A model generated the notes under the pieces. That model saw nothing but the letters and a program-made list of their open reading frames with translations. It searched no databases and had not been told where the DNA came from. Shown in pieces: positions 35,964 through 43,499 of a stretch of 64,000 nt of DNA. Where the stretch lies: NCBI GenBank assembly GCA_963725155.1, contig CAVRXU010000011.1:106064-170063 (forward strand), written 5' to 3'. Position numbers and translations under genes: made by a program. The DNA is from DATDAH01 sp963725155 (GTDB lineage Bacteria; Actinomycetota; Acidimicrobiia; Acidimicrobiales; DATDAH01). The first letter of the stretch is position 1; each line of letters starts with the position of its first letter.

Positions 35964-36922
35964 CCGTGGCGGGTGGCACCACCAACGCCATCGAAGTGCG
36001 GAACCTCGTGAAGGGGTACAAGGGCGTCCCGGTGCTCGACGACGTCTCGTTCACCGTCGAGCGGGGCACGGTCTTCGCGCTGCTCGGGGCCAACGGCTCG
36101 GGCAAGACGACGACGATCAACATCCTGACCACGTTGCTGGAGGCCGACGGCGGCACCGCGAGGGTCGCCGGTTTCGACGTGGCGGAACATCCTGCCGATG
36201 TCCGCGAGCAGATCAGCCTGACTGGACAGTTCGCCGCGGTGGACGACGTGCTCACGGCCCGGGAGAACCTGGTGCTGATCGGCGAGTTGCGCCACATCGC
36301 CGATCCCGGACAGACCGCCGTGGATCTGCTGGCCCGGTTCGAGCTCGACGAGGCGGCCGACCGCCGCCTGCTGACGTTCTCGGGCGGGATGCGGCGCCGA
36401 CTCGACATCGCCATGAGCCTGGTCGGCGACGCCCCCATCGTCTTCTTCGACGAGCCGACCACCGGGCTCGATCCAAAGGGGCGGGCCGACATGTGGCTGA
36501 CCGTCCGGCAACTGGTCGACAACGGCACGACGGTGTTCCTCACCACCCAGTACCTGGAGGAGGCCGACCATCTGGCCGACGAGATCGCCATCCTCCATGG
36601 CGGCACGATCGTGGCTCAGGGCACACCCGACGAGCTGAAGGCCATGGTGCCGGCCGGACTCGTCGAGTTCGAGTTCAGCGAGGAGCGCCACCTGGCTGCG
36701 GCGCAGCGAGCGCTCGGCGAGCACCACGAAGTCAGCCGGGTGGATTCAAAGCTGATGGTCGCCACCACCGGCTCGGTGGCGGAGGTGGCCGAGATGCTCA
36801 TCCGGCTCGACCGCGGTGGGATCGAGCCGTCCGGGTTCTCCCGGCAGCTCCCGACGCTGGACGACGTGTTCTTCAAGATCCTCGACGACGACAAGGAGGA
36901 CCACCATGCGAGCGCTCAGTGA
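35960..36922 (+). CDS. ABC transporter ATPase (DrrA-like)
   Basis: 320 aa. Walker A GANGSGKTT at 43-51, signature LTFSGGMRRRLDIA, Walker B IVFFDEPTTGLDP and a switch His replaced by the usual DrrA TTQYLEEADHLAD. A C-terminal domain of about 90 residues follows, as in daunorubicin/antibiotic exporters. It pairs with the ABC-2 permease that overlaps it by 17 bp. ATG 35960 overlaps the regulator stop. Confidence 0.88.
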   Translation: MTVAGGTTNAIEVRNLVKGYKGVPVLDDVSFTVERGTVFALLGANGSGKTTTINILTTLLEADGGTARVAGFDVAEHPADVREQISLTGQFAAVDDVLTARENLVLIGELRHIADPGQTAVDLLARFELDEAADRRLLTFSGGMRRRLDIAMSLVGDAPIVFFDEPTTGLDPKGRADMWLTVRQLVDNGTTVFLTTQYLEEADHLADEIAILHGGTIVAQGTPDELKAMVPAGLVEFEFSEERHLAAAQRALGEHHEVSRVDSKLMVATTGSVAEVAEMLIRLDRGGIEPSGFSRQLPTLDDVFFKILDDDKEDHHASAQ

Positions 36923-37682
36923 CACCTGGACCATGACGAAGCGAAGCCTCCGTCACACGACGCGCAGCCCTGACACGGTCATCACCGTCGTCCTGACCCC
37001 GATCGCCATGCTGCTGTTGTTCGTCTACGTGTTCGGTGGCGCCCTCGGGGACCAGACCGGCTCGATCGACTACGTCGACTTCATCACCGCCGGGGTCATC
37101 GCCATGACCGTGATCAGCGGCATCGCCTACGCCGCGTTGCGTCTCAGCAACGACCTCCAGAAGGGCATCATCAGCCGCTTCCGGACCATGCCGGTGGCGC
37201 CCTCGTCGGTCCTGAGCGGCCAGGCCCTCTCCTCGACGCTGTCCAACCTCTTCTCGTGCTCCCTGGTGATCCTGGTCGCGCTCCTCGTCGGGTTCCGCCC
37301 GGCCGCCGACATCGCCGCCTGGCTCGCGTTCGTCGGACTGCTGGTCCTCTTCACCCTGGCCACCACCTGGCTGGCCATGCTCTTCGGCCTGCTGGCCAAG
37401 ACCCCCGAAGGCGCCGGTGCGTTCAGCTACATCCTGCTGCTGCTGATCTTCATCAGCCCCTCATTCGTCCCGACCGACTCCATGTCGCCGGTGCTGCGGG
37501 GCTTCGCCGAGAACCAGCCGATGACACCGATCATCGAGACCATGCGCTCCCTGCTCACCGACGGCACCGCCGGCCCCGACCTCTGGATCGCCGTGGCCTG
37601 GACTGCGGCCATCCTGGCCCTCTCCTACACGCTGGCCCTGCGCGTCTACCGCCGCACCGCCCCCGTCCCGGCAGCTCAGTAG
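36906..37682 (+). CDS. ABC-2-type permease (DrrB-like)
   Basis: 258 aa. ATG 36906 has an excellent AAGGAGG-type site (36893-36899 region) inside the ATPase gene. Six hydrophobic helices are visible: TVITVVLTPIAMLLLFVYVF, FITAGVIAMTVISGIAYAA, FSCSLVILVALLVGF, WLAFVGLLVLFTLATTWLAM, YILLLLIFISPSF and AVAWTAAILALSYTLAL. Together with DrrA-like ATPase it should form a multidrug or lipid exporter under the upstream MarR-like repressor. Confidence 0.88.
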   Translation: MRALSDTWTMTKRSLRHTTRSPDTVITVVLTPIAMLLLFVYVFGGALGDQTGSIDYVDFITAGVIAMTVISGIAYAALRLSNDLQKGIISRFRTMPVAPSSVLSGQALSSTLSNLFSCSLVILVALLVGFRPAADIAAWLAFVGLLVLFTLATTWLAMLFGLLAKTPEGAGAFSYILLLLIFISPSFVPTDSMSPVLRGFAENQPMTPIIETMRSLLTDGTAGPDLWIAVAWTAAILALSYTLALRVYRRTAPVPAAQ

Positions 37683-37702
37683 GCCCTCTGGGGGCACTCG
37701 AG

Positions 37703-38107
37703 TCAGTGGTCTCGGTTGACCGCGGTGAGTTGCAGGCTGAGGGTCGGGATGATGATGGCCGCGGCGAGGAGGTGGGCCCCGACGAGAACGGCCTTGGTGG
37801 CGGTGTCGTCGGCAGCCGCGATCGCGGGGATGAGCGACAGGCCGACGGCGACCGTGGTGACGACGACGAACCGTCGGCGCTCGCGCAGGAGCCGGGCCAA
37901 CCCGACGCCCAGAGCGGCACCGATGATGGTCCACCACGCGAACGCGGAGATCGGAATGGCCTCGCCGTCGATCTCGAGGCTGACACCGGCCGCGCTCGCG
38001 GTGGCGGCCACGACCGTGGTGCAGACGGCCGCGCACGCGCCGGCGAGCGCACCACTTCGAACCAGACGGCGAGTGCTCGGTTGGGTGGACGACGTCAGCG
38101 TCGCCAT
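37703..38107 (-). CDS. DUF6069-like membrane protein
   Basis: 134 aa with four hydrophobic helices (LVRSGALAGACAAVCTTVV, AWWTIIGAALGVGLARLL, FVVVTTVAVGLSLIPAIAA, AVLVGAHLLAAAIIIPTLSL). This pattern with the SLEIDGEAIP loop is that of DUF6069, a small actinobacterial membrane family of unknown role. It is the last gene of the ArsR-SRPBCC operon; the SRPBCC stop lies 2 bp upstream. Confidence 0.7.
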   Translation of the reverse strand: MATLTSSTQPSTRRLVRSGALAGACAAVCTTVVAATASAAGVSLEIDGEAIPISAFAWWTIIGAALGVGLARLLRERRRFVVVTTVAVGLSLIPAIAAADDTATKAVLVGAHLLAAAIIIPTLSLQLTAVNRDH

Positions 38108-38109
38108 CG

Positions 38110-38583
38110 CTACGCGGCTTCGTTGAAGTACGAGGCGAGCTTGTCGAGCATGGGGATCACGCCGGCGATCATCTCGGCAAAGAACTCGCTCTCCCAGTCC
38201 GCTCCGCTGCCGTACGCACTCGTGACGACGCGGATCACACAACTGCCGCCGGACGCGGATTCGACGAGGAACTCCGTGGCGATCGGGGTGAGCGACGACA
38301 GGTCGTGGTCGGCGGTCGGCATGTGATCAGCGACCGGCCACGGCTCGGCGTACGCGAAGCGCCTCGGGGGTGTGTAGTCGGTGACGATGCCGTGCGACCA
38401 GAAGCTGCCGACATCGAACGACACCGCGCCACCGATCTGCGGCTCCAGTCGGGTCGGCACCATCCAGGCCGAGATCCCCTCAGCAGTGGCAATCGCGTCC
38501 CACACCTCTTCCGGAGTGGCGGCCACCTCATAGGTGCGTTCCATCCGGTGTTCGACGCGGTCGGGTTGGTCGGAAGTGGTCAC
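38110..38583 (-). CDS. SRPBCC / AHSA1-like protein
   Basis: 157 aa, GTG start overlapping the regulator stop by 4 bp. MERTYEVAATPEEVWDAIATAEGISAWM (read as consecutive segments) is the canonical AHSA1/CalC opening, followed by GGAVSFDVGSFWSHGIVTDY and RFAYAEPW. Genes of this family next to ArsR-type regulators are a frequent actinobacterial arrangement. The ligand or client is unknown. Confidence 0.85.
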   Translation of the reverse strand: MTTSDQPDRVEHRMERTYEVAATPEEVWDAIATAEGISAWMVPTRLEPQIGGAVSFDVGSFWSHGIVTDYTPPRRFAYAEPWPVADHMPTADHDLSSLTPIATEFLVESASGGSCVIRVVTSAYGSGADWESEFFAEMIAGVIPMLDKLASYFNEAA

Positions 38584-39164
38584 GAGGGCTCCTCAGGTCG
38601 GGGATAGGACGAGACGGTCAGACGGTGCGGTCGACCGTCGTCGTGGTGGTAGCGGGCGACCAGCGCGGCGACCGCTGATTGCAGGTCGGCCGCGAAGGCA
38701 GCGCGATCTTCAGGCGATGTGAACCCGATCACCGTGTCGACGGTCAGCGTCGGCAGACGCGTTTCCGTGGCGGCGCTGTCGGCGATCGCCCCCACCTCGG
38801 ACACCGTCCGAGCGTTCACGGCGATCAGATACGCAGCCGAGAGACGATCGGCGACCTCGTTCGGATCGAGAGCAGCGCTCTGCAACACGTCGGGAGCAAC
38901 AACGAGATGGCTCGCTGAACGACGCACGAATCGTTCGGTGATGCCGCCCCACATGCGTTCCTCGGCCAACTCGACCAGCCCATGGGCCTCCAACGCCTTC
39001 AGGTGGTAGTTCACCTTCTGACGAGTCGACCCGACCGCCGCCGCAACCGTGGCAGCCGACCCCGGTTCGGTCAACGCGTCGAGGATCGAGGCCCGGATCG
39101 GATCGAGCGCCACTTCCACGGCGGCAGCGTCAGCAAGCACTCGAACATCGTCCACGAACGCCAA
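38580..39164 (-). CDS. ArsR-like winged-helix regulator
   Basis: 194 aa. The HTH is in the N-terminal 75 residues: ALDPIRASILDALTEPGSAA then TVAAAVGSTRQKVNYHLKAL, with recognition helix TRQKVNYHLKALEAHGLVEL. The C-terminal part is helical. The start is TTG 39164 or GTG 39155. A perfect dyad at 39170-39195 lies directly upstream, so it probably represses its own operon with the SRPBCC and DUF6069 genes. Confidence 0.82.
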   Translation of the reverse strand: MAFVDDVRVLADAAAVEVALDPIRASILDALTEPGSAATVAAAVGSTRQKVNYHLKALEAHGLVELAEERMWGGITERFVRRSASHLVVAPDVLQSAALDPNEVADRLSAAYLIAVNARTVSEVGAIADSAATETRLPTLTVDTVIGFTSPEDRAAFAADLQSAVAALVARYHHDDGRPHRLTVSSYPRPEEPS

Positions 39165-39169
39165 GCTAC

Positions 39170-39195
39170 CCCTTGACAGGAAATATTGTCAAGGG
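39170..39195. promoter_or_regulatory. Perfect dyad operator of the ArsR-like operon
   Basis: CCCTTGACA-N8-TGTCAAGGG, 9-bp perfect arms. The left arm contains TTGACA in the wrong direction for the operon while the right arm provides TTGACA on the minus strand, so the operator may also contain the -35 element. It lies 6 bp upstream of the TTG start, so any leader is very short. Confidence 0.75.
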
Positions 39196-39231
39196 TCGGA
39201 TGAGGCCTGCGGACCGACACCCGGCCGATCA

Positions 39232-39693
39232 TCAGGGGGACGGCAACCAGCGAGGGACCTCCCGCCGGTAGACCTCGTACGACTCGCCGAACGTGTCCCG
39301 GAGCTTTGGCTCCTCGTACGAGATCACGAACAGGTGGAACGTGAGGGCCATGAACCCCGCCCACCCGGCCACGGCGAGCGACCGGAAGGTGATCGCGATC
39401 CCGACGAGTATCGCCAGGTTCGCGACGTACATCGGGTTGCGCGTGAACCGATAGGCGCCGCCACGGACGACGAACCGCGGTGGGTCGATCGGCGCGAGCG
39501 TCCCACGGCCTTCCCTCGCGAAGCGCAGGAAGACGCTGTCGGCGAGCAGAAAAGTCCCGACGACGACCAGGGCGACCCCGACGAGGGCCATCACCCCGTG
39601 GAACGTGGCGTCGTCCCGCACCAGGGCCCACGGGACGAGCCCGTCCACCGTGATCGGGAGGACGAGGGCAACGGTCGCTCGTACCGCGAGCAC
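39232..39693 (-). CDS. Isoprenylcysteine carboxyl methyltransferase-family membrane protein
   Basis: 153 aa with about four helices. The SAM-binding signature of the ICMT/PEMT superfamily is present near residues 75-95: FVVRGGAYRFTRNPMYVANL, with the C-terminal EEPKLRDTFGESYEVYRREV carrying the conserved E..L...FG..Y..Y pattern. It methylates an unknown lipid or small molecule at the membrane. GTG start. Divergent neighbourhood with the tRNA-like element C upstream. Confidence 0.82.
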   Translation of the reverse strand: MLAVRATVALVLPITVDGLVPWALVRDDATFHGVMALVGVALVVVGTFLLADSVFLRFAREGRGTLAPIDPPRFVVRGGAYRFTRNPMYVANLAILVGIAITFRSLAVAGWAGFMALTFHLFVISYEEPKLRDTFGESYEVYRREVPRWLPSP

Positions 39694-39743
39694 ACCCCGA
39701 GGTTACGACGAGGCCCCTCCCGGAGGAGGGCCTTCTCAGAGCT

Positions 39744-39812
39744 TGGTGGGGGGCGGACCTGAACCGCCGACCTTCGGGTCGCGAGAGACCCGGCCGATCG
39801 TGCGACCCCACC
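39744..39812 (-). other. Degenerate 69-nt tRNA-like element C
   Basis: On the minus strand, acceptor strands GGTGGGG and CCCCACC pair fully, and T arm GGCGG/CCGCC and anticodon stem CGGGT/ACCCG pair. But the D arm is shortened, the anticodon loop is 8 nt (CTCTCGCG) and the T loop TTCAGGT lacks the conserved A58. This looks like a decayed or pseudo-tRNA. A terminator-like hairpin (39711-39733) follows its 3' end. Its 3' half resembles elements A and B. Confidence 0.55.
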
Positions 39813-40064
39813 GTGAGGCCACCAGGACGCACACAGCTCGTCGGTTCTACCTCTCCGGGCCCCGGGTAGTCGCGGGTGGTCAGAAGCGTTTGGCCACTGT
39901 CCGTGTCCAGACCACGAAACACAGGAGCCGACACGTCACTTGTCCGGTGCACAGCGGACCAGAACTTCGGTGTGGCGGCACCACGCGATGACTTTGCTGA
40001 CCGACGCGGGTCCGATGAACGAACGCTGTTGCCACCGTCGACGGCGAACCAAGGAGGTACCAGC
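39813..40064. other. Intergenic stretch before the PPOX gene
   Basis: About 250 bp, of slightly lower GC than the genes, with no frame resembling a known protein. A strong ribosome-binding site (AAGGAGG, 40051-40057) ends the stretch. Confidence 0.45.
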
Positions 40065-40589
40065 ATGGAGATCATCAACTTGGGAGCCGCGGATGGGCTC
40101 CCGCCCGTGGACTGGGACGCCGTCCTCGAGAGGCTCGATGCGGGTTCGGCGCCGGATCCGGACGCGCACAACGCGCGCACGAAGTGGCTCGCGACCGTCA
40201 ACGAGGACGGCACCCCGCATGTGACCGCGGTCGGTGCCATCTGGCTGGATGGCACGTTCTGGTTCCAGACCGGAGCCCGCACCCGGAAGGGCCGCAACGT
40301 CGAGCGCCGGCCGCGTTGCTCGGTTGCCCTGTCGATCCGCGACGCAGACGTCGTCGTCGAGGGAGACGCCGAGCGGGTGACCGAGCCCGACATGGTGACC
40401 CGCGTCGCGAAGGCGTGGGCGGACGATGGGTGGCCGGCGGAACCTGATGAGAGCGGGACCGGGATCACGGCACCGTTCAACGCACCGTCGCAAGGACCGC
40501 CGCCGTGGAACGTCTACCGCGTCACACCACGGTCGGCCACGGTGGTGCTCGGCGCTGAGCCCGGCGGCCTGACTCGCTTCACGTTCTGA
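40065..40589 (+). CDS. Pyridoxamine 5'-phosphate oxidase-like flavin/F420-binding protein
   Basis: 174 aa from ATG 40065, with AAGGAGG eight bases upstream. The split-barrel pattern is clear: KWLATVNEDGTPHVTAVGAIWLDGTFWFQT in consecutive strands, RKGRNVERRPRCSVALS and the C-terminal YRVTPRSATVV. Such proteins bind FMN, F420 or heme and reduce or oxidise small molecules. It stands alone, converging on the DsrE-like gene (0 bp between). Confidence 0.85.
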   Translation: MEIINLGAADGLPPVDWDAVLERLDAGSAPDPDAHNARTKWLATVNEDGTPHVTAVGAIWLDGTFWFQTGARTRKGRNVERRPRCSVALSIRDADVVVEGDAERVTEPDMVTRVAKAWADDGWPAEPDESGTGITAPFNAPSQGPPPWNVYRVTPRSATVVLGAEPGGLTRFTF

Positions 40590-41076
40590 TCAGGTGAAGA
40601 TGATCTGACCGCCGGCCGCGATCTCGTAGAACTCGCCGACGGTGATGATGTCCTGGACCTGGGGGATGAAGTCGTTCTTCTCGAGGCCGAACAGGTCGAC
40701 GGACGCCTTGCAGGCGTACATGCCGGCGCCGGTGTCGGCGATCATCTCGACGAACTCGGGGATCGAGGGGATGTCGAGCTCCTCCATCTTGTGGTTCATG
40801 TACTTCGTCATGACGCGTCGACACACCGGGCAGCCCGCCCGCCATGGTCGGCAGGTGCAGGCCGGGGTTGCCGACGGTGGCGAGCTTGATGTGGTCGTGG
40901 CGGGCCTGGTGGATGGCGTCGAGACCGAAGAACGTGAAGAACAGGTTCGCCTCGATGCCTTCGGCGCGGGCGCCGTTGGCCATGATCAGCCCGGGGTAGA
41001 TCCCTTCGAGGGAGCCCTTCGAGATGATGATCGAGACCTTGGTGATCGGGTCCGGCTTGGTGGTGGTGTCGCCCAT
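40590..41076 (-). CDS. DsrE/DsrF-like sulfur-relay protein (frameshift near 40820)
   Basis: The N-terminal part (KVSIIISKGSLEGIYPGLIM through LHLPTMAGGLPG) and the C-terminal part (VMTKYMNHKMEELDIPSIPE to AAGGQIIFT) are in adjacent frames and join to a 160-aa DsrE-superfamily protein. A single extra base near 40820 explains the break. The conserved Cys in GMYACKASVDLFGL is at the family's active position. Third gene of the sulfur operon, 13 bp after the DsrC-like gene. A persulfide carrier is the expected role. Confidence 0.82.
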
Positions 41077-41089
41077 GGTGGGCCGCCTT

Positions 41090-41407
41090 TCAGATGCAGC
41101 CGCGGGGCTTGGGGATGCCGGCGATCTTGGCTGCGATCTTGGCCGGTCCCTTGGGGAAGAGCTGGTAGAGCTCCTTGACGGACACGCCGGAGGTCTTGCC
41201 GAGCAGCCGGACGGTGGGTCCGGTGCCCTTCTCGGCGTACTCGGTGCGCATGAACTTGATGACGCGCCAGTGGTCCTCGGTGAGGTCGTCGATGCCTTCG
41301 GCGGCGGCGAGCTCGGGGGCCATGGCTTCGGTCCACTGGTCGGGGTCGGTGAAGAAGCCTTCGTCGTTGCGCTCGACGGTGACGCCGGCGAGGGTGGTGG
41401 TCGGCAT
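41090..41407 (-). CDS. TusE/DsrC-family sulfur carrier with a single C-terminal Cys
   Basis: 105 aa. Pattern FFTDPDQWTEAMAPELAAAEGI, RVIKFMRTEYAEKGTGPT and LFPKGPAKIAAKIAGIPKPRGCI (read as blocks) is unmistakable. The penultimate Cys (Cys-B, GCI) is kept, but the second Cys of true DsrC, normally 11 residues earlier in ACKIAG, is Ala here (AAKIAG). So it can carry a persulfide but cannot make the DsrC trisulfide/disulfide arm bridge. ATG 41407 lies 2 bp after the oxidoreductase stop. Confidence 0.88.
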   Translation of the reverse strand: MPTTTLAGVTVERNDEGFFTDPDQWTEAMAPELAAAEGIDDLTEDHWRVIKFMRTEYAEKGTGPTVRLLGKTSGVSVKELYQLFPKGPAKIAAKIAGIPKPRGCI

Positions 41408-41409
41408 GG

Positions 41410-42662
41410 TCAGTCCTCCTGAGGGGCCGGGGTGTGCTTGCCGGCGGTGGGCATGGTGGAGCCGAGGCCGGGGAGGTCACGGCCGGGGAGCAGGCTGTGC
41501 CAGTACACGGACTGGAACAGGAGCTTGCCGAGGTGGTTGAGCCGTGACTCCTTGAGCAGCGGCAGGCCGACCCCCGCCGGGTAGTGACCCGGGAGCGGTT
41601 CGGTCTCGTAGTTGAAGTCGATGAGCAGCGCCTTGTGGAACCCGGTCTCGATGAAGCAGTTGGCGTGGCCGTCGAACCCGGCCTCGAGGGGCTCGCCGGC
41701 GAGGAACCGCTGCGACGTTGCCGACCAGGGTCTCGCCCTCGAAGTGGGTGACCGAGCCGGCCTTGGAGGCGGGCACGTTGGCGGCGTCGCCGATGACGAA
41801 GATGTTCGGCGCCGCCTTGGACTGCAGGGTGTGCTCGTCGGTGGGGACGAAGTCGAGCTCGTCGCCCAGGCCCGGCGAGCGGCCGACGTAGGTGGCGCCG
41901 CCGTGCAGCGGGATCACCACGGCGAGGTCGAACGGGACCTCGCGGCCGTCGTAGCCGACCAGCCGTCCGCCGGGACCGTCGACCTCGCCGGTGTTGAACT
42001 CGGTGACCAGCTCGATGCCTCGCTCGGCGAGCATCCCGCCGAGCTGGCCGGCGGCGATGGGCTTGGTGAAGGCGGCGTCGAGGGGGGTGGCGTAGGTGAT
42101 CTGCGACCTGGTCGCGGATGCCGCGCTCGGTGAAGTACCAGTCGGCGAGGAAGCAGAACTCGAGCGGGGCGACCGGGCACTTGATCGGCATGTCGACCAC
42201 ATTCACGACCAGGCGACCGTGGTCGAAGGTGGTCAGGGCGGCGCCGAGGGCGGCGGCACCTTCGGGTGTGTAGAAGGTGAAGACCTTCTCCATCCAGCCT
42301 GGTCCGGTGAGGCCCTCGGTCTCTTCGGGGACCAGGCGGGCGCCGGTGGCGACGACGAGGACGTCGTAGGTGAGCGCGGCGCCGCCGGTGAGGTGCACCT
42401 CGTGGGCATCGATGTCGACGTGGTCGATGTCGGACTCGACGAAACCGATCCCGGCGTGGAGCTGCCGCTCCCGCGGTCGCACGATGTCCTCGCTGTGGGT
42501 GAGGCCGAACGGGACGAACAACAGGCCCGGCTGGTAGACGTGGCGGTCGTCCTGGTCGACCACGATGATCTCGGCCTCGTCCGGGCCGTAGAGGCGCCGG
42601 AGGCGGTTGGCGGTCAGCGTGCCGCCCGTACCGCCGCCAAGGATCACGATCCGCGAGGTCAT
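41410..42662 (-). CDS. Sulfide:quinone oxidoreductase-like flavoprotein (two frameshifts)
   Basis: Restoring two one-base insertions (near 42104 and near 41709) gives one protein of about 416 aa: SRIVILGGGTGGTLTANRL (FAD), HVYQPGLLFVPFG, IKCPVAPLEFCFLADWY with a conserved Cys pair region, IFVIGDAANVPASKAGS, then LNHLGKLLFQSVYWHSLLPG. These match SQR/NDH-2-like enzymes that oxidise sulfide or persulfide. Both insertions occur in the same heptamer GTCGCAG. First gene of the operon; it probably feeds the DsrC- and DsrE-like carriers. Confidence 0.82.
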
Positions 42663-42769
42663 GGCCCCACCGTGGGCCCGGACCGGGCCCACGCCTAGGA
42701 CCAAAGGTCCTCATGAAGCGAGACCATTGGACCTTCTTCGGGCAGGCGCTCAGCGGGTAAGCACCCAGG

Positions 42770-43381
42770 ATGCAAACGCTCGAGGTGTTCGCCGATGTGG
42801 CGTGTCCATTCGCGCACGCAGGTCTGGCTCGGTTCCACGCTTTCCGGGAGCAGCTGGGGCTCCAGGTGCCGGTTCTGCGGGTTCGGGCCTGGCCGCTCGA
42901 AGTCGTCAACTCGCAACCGTTCGACGGTGCTTCGCTCGTACCGAAGATCGACGCGCTTCGGATCGAAGTCGCTACCGATCGGTTCGGTGGGTTCGATCCG
43001 GACACGTTCCCGGCGACGTCGCTGCCAGCGTTGATCTCCGAGGCCGCGGCCTACCGAACAGACGGCAGGGTCGGCGAACGGTTCAGCCTCGCCGTGCGTC
43101 GAGCGCTGTTCGACGATGGCGAGGATGTCTCGGATCCCAAGGTCTTGGGCCGTCTCCGCGACGGATGCGGCGTCGACGGACCGACCAGCGCGGACGAGGC
43201 TGCTGTGCATGCGGACCTCGTCGAGGGCAAGGAGCGAGGGGTGGATGGATCGCCTCACTTCTTCACACCCGACGGGGACTTCTTCTGCCCGTCCCTGCGG
43301 ATCGAGCACGACGAGTCGGGCTACGACGTTTCCTTCGACGCAGCCGGCTTCAACGAGTTCATCAACGCGGTGGTCAAGTAG
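42770..43381 (+). CDS. DsbA-family (FrnE-like) thioredoxin-fold protein
   Basis: 203 aa, ATG start. The active-site region is CPFAH (residues 13-17): the usual CxxC lacks its second Cys, as in 2-hydroxychromene-2-carboxylate-isomerase and glutathione-dependent relatives. Helical insert ISEAAAYRTDGRVGERFSLAVRRALF and cis-Pro loop GVDGSPHFF fit DsbA/HCCA-type proteins. Divergent from the sulfur operon (107 bp), so a thiol-redox link is possible. Cytosolic, as there is no signal peptide. Confidence 0.82.
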   Translation: MQTLEVFADVACPFAHAGLARFHAFREQLGLQVPVLRVRAWPLEVVNSQPFDGASLVPKIDALRIEVATDRFGGFDPDTFPATSLPALISEAAAYRTDGRVGERFSLAVRRALFDDGEDVSDPKVLGRLRDGCGVDGPTSADEAAVHADLVEGKERGVDGSPHFFTPDGDFFCPSLRIEHDESGYDVSFDAAGFNEFINAVVK

Positions 43382-43499
43382 GTGGCCGATCGGTTCGGGA
43401 CAGCAACGGAGGCCGCCCCTGGGGCCAAGGCAGACGACGGGCCAACCCCGACACCGACCCCGCCGGCCGCCCGTTGTTCGTCGACACCGACGAAGCCGC

